NCBI GenBank assembly: GCA_024704765.1
Contig: JAKMXF010000188.1
Coordinates: forward strand, 669,715 to 733,714
Length of the DNA stretch: 64,000 nucleotides
Source: Oopsacas minuta
Lineage: Eukaryota > Porifera > Hexactinellida > Lyssacinosida > Leucopsacidae
Direction: 5' to 3'
Each line of letters begins with the position of its first letter. The stretch's first letter is position 1. Below, piece after piece: positions 55,001-64,000 of this stretch. Below the pieces are notes generated by a model. That model ran no database searches, had not been told where the DNA came from, and worked only from the letters and a program-made list of their open reading frames with translations. The position numbers and the translations under genes were made by a program.

Positions 55001-56767
55001 ACACATACAGTCAACTCCCGATATGTATCAAAACTCAAGGGACGGGGCGGCGATAATTATAATCAATATCCAACATCCAGTAACGCGATCCCTCAGGGGA
55101 ATTAAAAATCCGTTCGAAATAGCGAATGTTTGAGTTAACTGTTTACAAAAGTACTAAAGTTACAACCAAGGGAAAAATATTGTTTCGAGTTAAAGAATGT
55201 TAACTGTACTTCGATATTAGCAGAGTTCGATATAACCGATGAAACATGGTATTTGGACGGTTTGGGACCATATTTGTACAATTTTAGACTTGGATATATC
55301 AGTGTTCGATATAGCGGGAGTTGACAATATGTGTACATATCTTAAATGCATTGATAAACACTGATACTGCTTATTTCATTATACGTGGTACGCTTATGAT
55401 TGTGTTGCACTAATCAGCTGTGCAATTACTATTTACATTGGACTCTCGTTAAATATCATGGATTGTTAAAAACCGTACTCCTTATACAGAGTAGTAACAA
55501 CCAAATTAATATTCATTGTAAAAGCATTGATAAACTTGAGAATGTAAGTATTACCCATCTAATATTTACAAGAGTTCAATGTAATTGGCTTACTTTCTGT
55601 CAGTATTATCATCTGGTATTATCATGTAGATGTCCACACAACACAGCAATACAAGTGTATGACTATGTGAACAAGACATCTCGCGTGTTATTCGGGCCTG
55701 ATCTGGTAATGCTACAACCACACGAGAACTTCAACGTACTCAGTCTAAGTGCAGGTAAACCTAAGATGGAAGGTGCTCTCAAGTCTCTCTGTCTAATGCT
55801 AGGACCTGATTACATTACTGATAGTATTATCGTAGAGACATCTGATCACGCTAGACTATCTATATTCTACTCAGTTAATAATCACTTCGAGTACGATAGG
55901 AATAACCCAGAACAAGTCGAGAGTCTGTTTGCACTGCCAGACTTCATTGGATTTGCAGCTAGACACATTGCATCTAGGGTACGAGCGTCTGTGTCTCAAA
56001 TTAATTTTGATAACTTCCACAAACACTCAGCTGCAATTGTGAGTCGTTCTGTGTTTGGAGTAGACGCAGAAGGAAATATCGGACAGTATTACAAGTTCCC
56101 AGCTAATAACTTGGTTATAACAAACATTGATATTCGTAATATTGAGCCAGAGGACAAACACATGAGAGACAGTTTATTCAAATCTGTTACCATGGCTATT
56201 GAAATAGCGATTAACTCTACAGAAGCAGCTGCTCAACATGACGCAGAGCGACTGGAGCAGAAAGCAAGAGGTTTGTTAGAGAGGCAGAAACTAACGAATG
56301 AGCAGGAGAAGGAGAAGGCACGTAAACAGCTGTTACTGTTACAAGCAGAATGTGCTGCTATTGAATCATCAGGGATGGCTAAGGCTGAAGCACAAGCTCT
56401 GGCCGAGAAGATGCTTATTGAGTGCAAGAGCGAGATCGAGGTTAGTAAGCTCAAAGCTGAAGCTAATGAGATAGAGCTAGATTCTAAAATTAGCTTTATC
56501 AAGAAGAGTCAAGCTGCTGAGATTAAATACCAGACTGAGTTATTTGTCCTAGACCGTGATAAGACTAAATCTATGGCTGAGATAGAAATTAACAAATTTG
56601 GCTGTATGGTGGATTCGTTAGGCTCTGGTACTTTAAGGGCTATTGGACAGGCAGGCCCCACTACTCAGAAAATGCTCGAAAACACTCTTGGTTACAAGAA
56701 ACTACTCTCTAGTGGTACTACAAACCCTCTTACTTTGTTCTCTGAAGGGAAAGCTGCCTTTTCGTAA
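49083..56767 (+). CDS. MVP: Major vault protein
   Basis: MVP polymerises into the barrel of the vault ribonucleoprotein particle in the cytoplasm. Exons 49083-49469, 50816-51111, 51307-51647, 51927-52296 and 55630-56767 join in frame to 843 residues (human 893). N-terminal vault repeats show RPLHYVHILNRNNNV, FPLYPGE, GEEWLVTLEQTETYLP and LGPHQFCVILNPIGEDGHN. The shoulder domain has PHNTAIQVYDYVNKTS and VLSLSAGKPK, then ETSDHARL. The long cap helix follows with EAAAQHDAERLEQKARGLLE. The chain stops just after NPLTLF, so the extra 50-residue tail of the mammalian protein is absent. ATG 49083 is chosen by alignment; a GTG precedes it. Intron 4 (52297-55629, 3.3 kb) holds a MITE, and intron 1 is 1.3 kb of AT-rich sequence with nothing recognisable. 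Confidence 0.97.
55008..55327. mobile_element. CAGT-type MITE in MVP intron 4, 320 bp
   Basis: The left end CAGTCAACTCCCGATATGTA and the reverse-complemented right end TTGTCAACTCCCGCTATATC pair over more than 20 bp. TA flanks lie at 55006-55007 and 55328-55329. GAGTTCGATATA and GTGTTCGATATA words repeat inside. It ends 300 bp before the last MVP exon. Confidence 0.75.
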
Positions 56768-58633
56768 CGTTGCTACCCTCTCTGCATGAAAATTACCCTT
56801 TACGTGTGTATGTGTGTGTGTGGTTCTATAGTTTTTATCTTAGTAACTAGCTAACTAATTAACGGTTGTGAATATACTTTTAGATATATTCGAATTTTGT
56901 TAGATTTAGATCTACCATTCTGCCTGTTTGAAATCTTAGTTTTGTTTGAGACGAAGTGTTATTTTGTAGATATTATGTTACTATATTTATGTATTATATT
57001 AAATCAAATGTTATTTATATCTACGTGTAATGTCAGTACATTTTACAGACTGATCTCATGATATGGAACAGTTCAAAATGATTAAAATAGGCTCAAATTT
57101 ATTGAACTTTCCAAGGAAACATTATTGTAATAAGTAAATTGAAATATTAGCTCTGTTATGAACTGAGACTGTCACGAAAATTGGTCGGGACCAGTTTTGG
57201 CAGACAAAATGGGCCTGCATAGATTTTTTTGAGCTAATCCATTGAATATATTTGTCAATCCAAAACGCGGAAAGAGACGCTGTCACAACATATTGAGCCT
57301 AGCTTTCTAGGCTAATCTATTAAAAGCTAGACACTGGATGAGAATCATAGAATTTTGTTTCTAGACAGGTCCAAAAATTTATACCTGGACGAATTTTATC
57401 GGTCATGATTGGTCCGCCAGAGCCAAATTTAGCCTAACAAAAATTGGTCAGAGGATAAATTGTTAAAACTGGTCCCGGATTTTAATTTGGATCATGGTAA
57501 CCAAAATTGGGAGCTAAAGTCATACTTAACACCCTTATAACCAGGGGTGTAGTGTAGGGGGAGCGGCGCTCCCCTAAGACAAATTCAAGAGGGAGAGACG
57601 CTCCCTCACTTTAACTTTATTATTGTTATTATATTATAATAAAGGTAGAATAAGTTTTCCGGAGTTGTCCTTCTTTCGTACTCTAGCCAACTCCTCTTAA
57701 TGGGGTAACATTAGCTCCAGGCCATTTCCAAACAATTAAGTGGATTAAACGTGTTGGCTCGGTCTCCGGAAGTATTTAACATCGCACTGCACTGTTTGGC
57801 CAAGTGATCCTATCAACATTGTGGCAATTTTGCATATTCTTGACCATTATAACAATGGTGCAATTGGTTTATATTACTTGTAGATTACAAAATGTTTTGT
57901 TGATTGAAAAATAACTTTGCTTTACCAATTTTGCGTAATATATTCTTGTATAAGCGCTCCCCCACTAGAAATTTGAGCACTACACCCCTGCTTATAATTG
58001 TTTCCCTGGCTATTTTTCTCCAAATCCCTGGATTTCTAATTATATATACAAATAATATGAATTTTCCCTCTATTATGAGAAAAAATCCAGGAATATTCAA
58101 TTTTTTCCTTCGATCATAAATGATAACTCAAATCCTTGGATAAGTCAGGGTACTCTGGATAGTTGGCAAGTATGTAAAGTTGTTCCGGCCAGACCAATGT
58201 GACAGGACATTATCCGATGCTATTATCTTATTAGAGAATGCTATACAACTACAATGTTCATATGGAACAGTAACCTGTAAGTTTAGTCCTATTAGATTAA
58301 CTAATTTGTTAGAAGCTTGTAAGTGAAGCTGCCATATTTTTATCTCATCAAACGAATAATGTACAAATTACCAGCTCTTTCTTGTATTCGGGAACATTCG
58401 TTACTTCAATTCTCAATTCTACCTTGGTTATACACGATTGAAGTCCCATCAATACTTCTAGGACTTGTTACGTATATTACATATAATTCTATTATAAGGT
58501 TGCGAATTAATTTGACTTACACTCGATATGCTATTTATTCAAACCTAGTATTCACAAACTTGATGCGAACACTTAATATAACTACCTCTCTAACTGTGAC
58601 AGCTACCCTATACTCCAAACACTCGTAAACTAA
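56768..58633. other. Intergenic region, MVP to Hook gene
   Basis: No gene is supported. A 449-bp hAT-like MITE occupies 57542-57990. A GTTGGCAAGTATG phrase at about 58161-58173 looks like another element end. An open frame at 58323-58628 begins with GTG and has no domain pattern. The Hook promoter must be within the last few hundred bases. Confidence 0.55.
57542..57990. mobile_element. hAT-like MITE, 449 bp
   Basis: The ends CAGGGGTGTAGTG and CACTACACCCCTG are perfect inverted repeats over 13 bp. The flanks CTTATAAC (57534-57541) and CTTATAAT (57991-57998) give an 8-bp duplication with one mismatch. GCGCTCCCC blocks recur inside both ends. Opposed short frames within it are not genes. Confidence 0.85.
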
Positions 58634-60442
58634 ATGGACACCCCAAGAATGAGCAGTCTCCTGGCATGGTTATGCACATTCCCACACTGTAACAATATTA
58701 CCAAATTTGAATCTCTAACTGATGGGAGAATTCTAGCATTAAGTTTGCATAGAATAGATCCTGCATTTTTCACTAAAGAATGGTTGGTTCAAATTGCTGA
58801 GGTAGGTGAAAGTAACACTCAATTGAAACAGAGAAACATCGGAAAGATTGTGAAATCAGTGGTTGATTATAATCGTGAAGTGTTACAGGTATCTAACACA
58901 TCTATTGGGAACTTGAATGTAGTTGAAATCGTGAATGGTAGCAATCATCAGGATCTCTGCCAGCTTATTCTGGCTCTGCTTAACATAGCTGTAAACTGTG
59001 AGAAGAAGGAAGAACACGTGAGTAGAATAATGCAGCTAGACAGTGCTGTACAGAAGGACATTATGGAGATCTTACAGGAGGGAATGGAGGTACAGGAAAT
59101 CGTGCGTGAGGCGAATAATCATGTAGATATACACTGGGATCTGGAGATGGTGACGAAGGAGAGAGATATCCTATTTCAGGAATCTACTCATAAGGAAACT
59201 GCATTGAAATCTATGGAGGAGGAGAAAGATGCTTTGCAATGTGAACTGGACCGCTTCAGAGAGCAGGTGAGCTCTCTGGAGGAGAAATCTCACAGATGTG
59301 TAGAGTTAGAAATACAGGTGGAACAGCTGCAGGATGATCTGACAAGTTTACACCGTAGTAGGGTAGAGCTAGAAACTTCTGTTGAAGAATTGAAAATAAA
59401 GAACGAGAACTTAGAACATGATTTAGGTATCAGTCAAGATAAGAACATCGATTATCATAACAAGCAATCGGAAATGGAACACATGCGAGATAAGCTGGAT
59501 GAAATGCCTCAGTTGGAGCTAAAACTTGCCAATTACGAGAAAAAATTATTGAGACTAGAAAATGACAATAGGAATGTTCTACTTCTGAAGGAAAACTTGG
59601 TTTTTCTCCAAAATAAGAACAAAAAATTAATTCAAGAAAAGTTGAATATGGAAAAGGGTATGAAAGAGCTTGAGGAGAAGAGATTTCATTCTCTGCAACA
59701 AAACGAACAGCTACAGTTAATGCAATCTGAGATTAACGAATATAAAACTAGTTTAACACAAGCCGAGAGGCAACTGATCAACTCAGAAGAACAAGCATCT
59801 TCTCTACAGAATGACCTTAGGAAAATAACTGAGGAGAGAGATAACTTGTTATGTGCTTTAACAAGCACACCTGAAGATCCTAACTTACTATCTCTAGAAG
59901 CTTCTCTCCTGCCTGGTGACAGACTAGACTCAATTACAGAAGTATTCACGCCTGAGATGAAAGAACGACTGGCTAGATTGGAATCAGATAACTCAGAATT
60001 GAGAAGGAAAATACAGCTCACTAGCTCAAGTAGTAAAGTTGAAGGAGGAGATGAAATAGAAGCGGAAAGATCACTCTCTCCTGGAAATATTGAAGTGTTT
60101 GAGAAAGAACTTCAAATTGACGAACTCAAAAACGAGTTAAGTTCTCGTAACAAAGAAGTTAGCAAACTTAAGAACTATCTCGTAAAGATGAAGAAAATAA
60201 AGATAAAACCTGAAAAAGATGAAGTGATGCCACCTCGTATGGATCATGAAGATAGACTAGTTATGGCTTCATGGTATAGAATGGGTCTGGAGGTACACAA
60301 TAGAGCAGATCTATATAAGGCACCTGCAGCTGGTAATAATACGCGAGTCGGTCAGGATGTAGCTAATATGAAATATGATTCTACCCCAAAGAAAGATATT
60401 GAACTACCCCCACTTAAACCACAGGAACCTAATGACCAATAA
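58634..60442 (+). CDS. HOOK: Hook family microtubule adaptor
   Basis: Hook proteins link dynein-dynactin to endosomal cargo through the FTS/FHIP complex. This intronless frame of 602 residues begins MDTPRMSSLLAWLCTF. Residues 5-160 form the HOOK domain (calponin-homology-like): ALSLHRIDPAFF, WLVQIAEVGES, NIGKIVKSVVDYNREVL, LAL-NIAVNCEKKEEH. Residues 165-540 are coiled coil. The family C-terminal signature is present near the end (DRLVMASWYRMGLEVHNRAD). It is about 120 residues shorter than human HOOK1-3 (about 720), the shortfall being in the coiled coil. A single gene is the expected invertebrate state. AATAAA lies at 60530-60535. Confidence 0.94.
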   Translation: MDTPRMSSLLAWLCTFPHCNNITKFESLTDGRILALSLHRIDPAFFTKEWLVQIAEVGESNTQLKQRNIGKIVKSVVDYNREVLQVSNTSIGNLNVVEIVNGSNHQDLCQLILALLNIAVNCEKKEEHVSRIMQLDSAVQKDIMEILQEGMEVQEIVREANNHVDIHWDLEMVTKERDILFQESTHKETALKSMEEEKDALQCELDRFREQVSSLEEKSHRCVELEIQVEQLQDDLTSLHRSRVELETSVEELKIKNENLEHDLGISQDKNIDYHNKQSEMEHMRDKLDEMPQLELKLANYEKKLLRLENDNRNVLLLKENLVFLQNKNKKLIQEKLNMEKGMKELEEKRFHSLQQNEQLQLMQSEINEYKTSLTQAERQLINSEEQASSLQNDLRKITEERDNLLCALTSTPEDPNLLSLEASLLPGDRLDSITEVFTPEMKERLARLESDNSELRRKIQLTSSSSKVEGGDEIEAERSLSPGNIEVFEKELQIDELKNELSSRNKEVSKLKNYLVKMKKIKIKPEKDEVMPPRMDHEDRLVMASWYRMGLEVHNRADLYKAPAAGNNTRVGQDVANMKYDSTPKKDIELPPLKPQEPNDQ

Positions 60443-60704
60443 TATTCATTTTAGCAAATTCTTAAAGAGTAAAATCTGTCTAATCATAATATATTGTGGT
60501 CTAACACATACTAGACTGACAATTGATACAATAAAATTTCTATAACATTTTGTAAATGCTTTGAATTACTGTGCATTATTAACTTATTTATCCTCTTAAG
60601 AATGATATATTACATCTCATTATCGAGATGTTTAGGATTATTCTTTGTAAGATAGCATCTTTAATACACTACATATACACGATAGCCTTCTTTAAAGTTA
60701 TATA

Positions 60705-60790
60705 CAGTGGGCATTGCTTATAAGATCAGCGTTTATTAATAATATCGGTTATAAGTATATGTTCTAATAAGCGATAATAACTTATCTGGT
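60705..60790 (+). mobile_element. Left end of a TATAAG-family MITE
   Basis: After TA it reads CAGTGGGCATTGCTTATAAG, closely matching the left end of the element at 12733 (TAGTGGGTATTACTTATAAG). ATCGGTTATAAGTATA follows. The right end is unclear. Confidence 0.6.
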
Positions 60791-61105
60791 TTTATTTATA
60801 GGGAAGTAGGGAGCACAAAATTATTGCTGCTATAGGATATTATTCTGAATTTCTTAAGAGGTACTTTCGGTTAGTACGTACTAATTATTGTTCCCAAAGG
60901 GTACGGTACGTCTTATCCGAGTTGGAGAGCTCTACAGTATAATAAATATTCTGCAAATGAGCAAAATTAATTTCGTGATGTCATAACTTGTAAGTTGTAA
61001 TGTATATTATAGCAGGCGTAGAAAACATCACGATTCATAGAGGAAACAAATAATTAATGTGTTCCTTGAACTTATCTGTAATCTATGTGTGCTTTCCAAT
61101 TATGT

Positions 61106-62334
61106 TCGGATTAGTTAATTAATCTAATTAATTAAGTGAGGTTTTTAGGTTATGAAATAAACAGGGGGCTAACGAATCAGCTGGTAATTCCTATCTTGGA
61201 TTGTAGGTAGCATCCTTTATAGGTTTGTTTACTATTGACAATTATTGTAGTTTTCTAGTTCTGTGGAATACTTTATCATATTCTCGTTTATGAAGGAAAT
61301 TATCGAACTCATTAATTCCCAATTAATAAATATAATTATACATATACTACTTTCCCGTTAAGTCTTTTGATAAGGTAGAAAGAATTGTCACATCAGCGAG
61401 TATAAAGTAATGCCAGTAAAATGTTAACCTTATTTCACATATGAGTGTGAGGTTTATTACAGACATAGATTAAGAGAATAATCTGATATTTTTCTAACAA
61501 CGATCGAGTTACACAGGTCTAATTTACATTACTCGACTATCTTTAAATTGTCGGATTTTGAAATAGCAAGGTTCCGGATTAATGAGGTTGTTTTCTGTAC
61601 AAAAACGATCCGTGAACAGAAATAATGTCGGTTTAGGGAAATTCCGGATTACACAGGTGTCGGATTACGGAGGTTCCACTGTATCTATAATATCATTTTC
61701 GCAGGTAAATTCCGCAGGCACGCTATAAGTAGCTGCAGGCCCAGCCTGGGGGGGATGAGCTGGCGCTGGCAAAGCCATTTGATAGGATTATATCTTCTAA
61801 ATTTCCACGGGAAATAAGTGTGTTGATTACTGCTACAAAGTTAAACTCATAATGATCCAGAATAATATCTGATAGATGAGTTTACTGATAATTAATACAT
61901 TAGAAAGCCAGAAATATGTTGAATATAAAAGATCAAATTTAATCTATGTCTGTAATAAACCTCACACTCATATGTGAAATAAGGTTAACATTTTACTGGC
62001 ATTACTTTATACTCGCTGATGTGACAATTCTTTCTACCTTATCAAAAGACTTAACGGGAAAGTAGTATATGTATAATCACATAATTAGAATTTATAATTA
62101 CTCTAATATGTATAATTATATTTATTAATTGGGAATTAATGAGTTCGATAATTTCCTTCATAAACGAGAATATGATAAAGTATTCCACAAAACTAGAAAA
62201 CTACAATAATTGCCAATAGTAAACAAACCTATAAAGGATGATACCTACAATCCAAGATAGGAATTACCAGCTGATTCGTTAGCCCCCTGTTAGTTTCATA
62301 ACCTAAAATCTCACTTAATCCGAATTATAGTTTA
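61106..62334. repeat. Long inverted repeat, arms of about 370-400 bp
   Basis: The left arm 61106-61473 and right arm 61938-62334 read as reverse complements with a handful of substitutions. The left arm has about 20 extra bases (AT-rich duplication near 61113-61135). The right arm has an extra block of about 36 bp near 62075-62115 made by partial duplication of an ATTATACATAT phrase. The loop (61474-61937) contains a CAGT-type MITE end. There is no open frame in the arms. It resembles the 12833 element in plan but not in sequence, and I could not identify a target duplication. Confidence 0.85.
61550..61681 (-). mobile_element. End of a CAGT-type MITE inside the inverted-repeat loop
   Basis: Read on the minus strand after TA (61682-61683) it begins CAGTGGAACCTCCGTAATCC and repeats GTAATCCGRNAC-like words, as in 33900-34076 and 30842-30879. 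The other end is not found; the left border is approximate. Confidence 0.55.
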
Positions 62335-62486
62335 CTAGTATGTTGAAAATTTTGTTTACTTACAAGTGTGTTGAATCTAGTACACTGCTAGTATAATATT
62401 ACACAACCATAAGGCTTGCATTAACTTTTAACAACTTTTTCGTTTTCTAATAATGTTGAATTATTGAGCTTCCGACGGGCAAGGGC

Positions 62487-62518
62487 CTGTGCCTGCCAGG
62501 ACTTGCTGGCAGGCACAG
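62487..62518. repeat. Perfect 12-bp hairpin in a GC-rich patch
   Basis: CTGTGCCTGCCA and TGGCAGGCACAG are perfectly complementary around an 8-base loop. A CCGCAGGC word follows, also present near 61709, so both probably belong to one small repeat family. Confidence 0.7.
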
Positions 62519-63862
62519 TTAAATTTTCCGCAGGCCCGGTATGACCTGCGGATTGTTAGACTTTGTGCCAAAAATTAATTAATTAATTGATACTCCAGCA
62601 TATTACTATGCATACCTTCTCCGTATTTGAGAAATAAGAATGTACTTAGATTGTGAATACAGTGGATCCTGATCCTATCAAAATATGGTCAAGTGACCCA
62701 TCAAATTGCTGGAATTTTCATGTTGAGTATGAATATGGTTGTTAAAATTGGTGTTTACATTGATTCGATGCGATTTGAAGAATTTACAGCCTGGGAGATG
62801 TTCCGGCGATTAGCTGACCGCCCGCCCAGAAAAATAAATAATTCGCGATACCTCCATACAATACCCATATATTTTTACAATATATTTAGCTATCTCTGTG
62901 TCATTTTCATACTAGTTACTTGTATCAAATGAACAATTTTATTGCTATGCTGCCCAACTATATATGGTATATGTAGAGGAACATAATATTTACCAGTATA
63001 ATGCAATCTGTAATATACATCTGGATCAATAATTATGATATACGTACTATGCACTATTGTACATCCATTAGAATACTTATCTCTTAGGCTCTATCTCCCT
63101 CCATACATGGAAAAGTTTAGATAAATGAGAGAAGATTGAAATTCAATAATATATAACTACTGTCTTCTCAGAGTAAGCCGCGAGATCTCGTCTGTACAAT
63201 AATAAGCACCCAAGTGCTGTTCAGGGACTTTTTGTATAGGCATAGGCATCACCTCACGCTTTATCTGGCCTCGACATAACTGGTTCTGAGATATATTGGT
63301 TAAAACTCCTAAAATACCACTGGAGTAACAAGAAGGTTACATACTATAGTCTAGTTAATACACTGACTCTATGAGTCAGGGATAGAGCCATCGATGGGCC
63401 GGAAGGAACAACTGAAGAGGACCATTTATAGGGTACAGTTTCACTTAATTTTGCTATACACCTCGCTCGAGCGAAGTTATGCATATTCATTGACCTTCCT
63501 TTAATAGTATATTATAAATATTGTAATCGATAGTATCACATATTTAATTCGTAGTAAAGAATCTGATTAACAATTATTATCTGACTTCGAGGTAAAATCT
63601 GCTGAGTCCATCCACTTCTTCTGTACTTTGCACCAAGTGTTTTGTGAGCACGATGGCTAATTACAATATCATTTCGACTGGTTTCTATGGAACTAATTTT
63701 GTCCTTTAGTAATGTATTTATTCTCCTGTATTTGCAACGCTTATTTTAGCTGAATTATTCATTTACTTCACTTCTGTAAAGGATTAAATCACCCAATAAA
63801 CACTTAACAGTCTAGCTCTAACTCCTCGATTACATTACATATACGCCAATTCGTAATTTGAT

Positions 63863-64000
63863 CAGTGGCGTAGCCACGGGGGGGCAAGGGGGGGCACTTG
63901 CCCCCCCTTCCTATTGTGAACTAACGTTTTTGTCCGGCCTTTAGTAGTGTTCCTATTTCAACCAAGTACTGGGAACTGGAATAAATTATGATTTACCATT
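63863..64000 (+). mobile_element. Left end of a hAT-like element, running off the window
   Basis: CAGTGGCGTAGCCACGGGGG is a common end type of animal hAT MITEs, and is followed by two G7/C7 runs. The rest lies beyond the window. Confidence 0.55.

Larger units (their letters stand above)
60443..64000. other. Gene-free right flank with repeats
   Basis: I see no supported gene in this 3.5 kb. It holds the Hook 3' UTR, a CAGT-type element end at 60705, the long inverted repeat 61106-62334 with a MITE end in its loop, a GC-rich hairpin (62487-62518), and a CAGTGGCG-type end starting at 63863. A 79-codon frame at 62693-62932 lacks an ATG start and any pattern. Confidence 0.55.

Noticed and set aside
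57885-58119. Opposed 71-codon frames
   Set aside because: They fall on the right end of the hAT-like MITE and are mirror reads of AT-rich sequence.
58323-58628. Plus-strand 101-codon frame just before the Hook gene
   Set aside because: GTG start, hydrophobic low-complexity composition typical of AT-rich non-coding sequence, no domain pattern.
62693-62932. Plus-strand 79-codon frame
   Set aside because: Non-ATG start, no homology recognised, surrounded by repeats.

Overview
This is a stretch of animal nuclear DNA. Genes have GT-AG introns, coding parts are moderately AT-rich, and the spaces between genes are very AT-rich. The encoded proteins are metazoan: ALIX, nucleoredoxin, IFT52, a kinesin-6 motor, a Hook adaptor, major vault protein, a prosaposin-like chain, a TRAF-like protein, two coiled-coil proteins ending in beta-propellers, and a pseudokinase fused to kelch repeats. 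The compact layout (about one gene per 5-6 kb), six or more intronless genes, and RING-less coiled-coil/NHL and TRAF-like proteins suggest an early-branching invertebrate. A sponge is my best guess. That is inference from gene content; no marker here fixes the species.

Layout from left to right: 1-744 (-) start of a coiled-coil/NHL protein, cut by the window edge; 4455-8997 (-) ALIX in seven exons; 11357-16326 (+) nucleoredoxin in six exons; 18098-20293 (+) pseudokinase-kelch protein; 22408-23664 (+) IFT52; 25728-28976 (+) eleven-domain saposin-like protein; 31067-41779 (+) KIF20-type kinesin in sixteen exons; 43322-44623 (+) TRAF-like protein; 45412-47469 (-) coiled-coil/propeller protein; 49083-56767 (+) major vault protein in five exons; 58634-60442 (+) Hook protein. 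The last 3.5 kb has no gene I can support. The genes do not form one pathway. Several serve membrane traffic, microtubules and cell division (ALIX, KIF20, Hook, IFT52), but their adjacency looks incidental.

The rest is dominated by small DNA transposons. One large group has TA target duplications and ends beginning CAGT. Another has 8-bp target duplications and hAT-like ends. A dead 1.3-kb mariner copy with DD37D spacing lies in a kinesin intron. The most striking object is a 1,873-bp near-perfect palindrome (two 874-bp arms and a 125-bp loop) inside nucleoredoxin intron 4. It is bounded by an exact 8-bp target duplication and sits inside an older TA-flanked element. A second long inverted repeat lies at 61.1-62.3 kb, and a 25-bp minisatellite of about 23 copies lies just upstream of the kinesin gene. 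All product calls come from recognising motifs and family patterns by eye; no database search was run.
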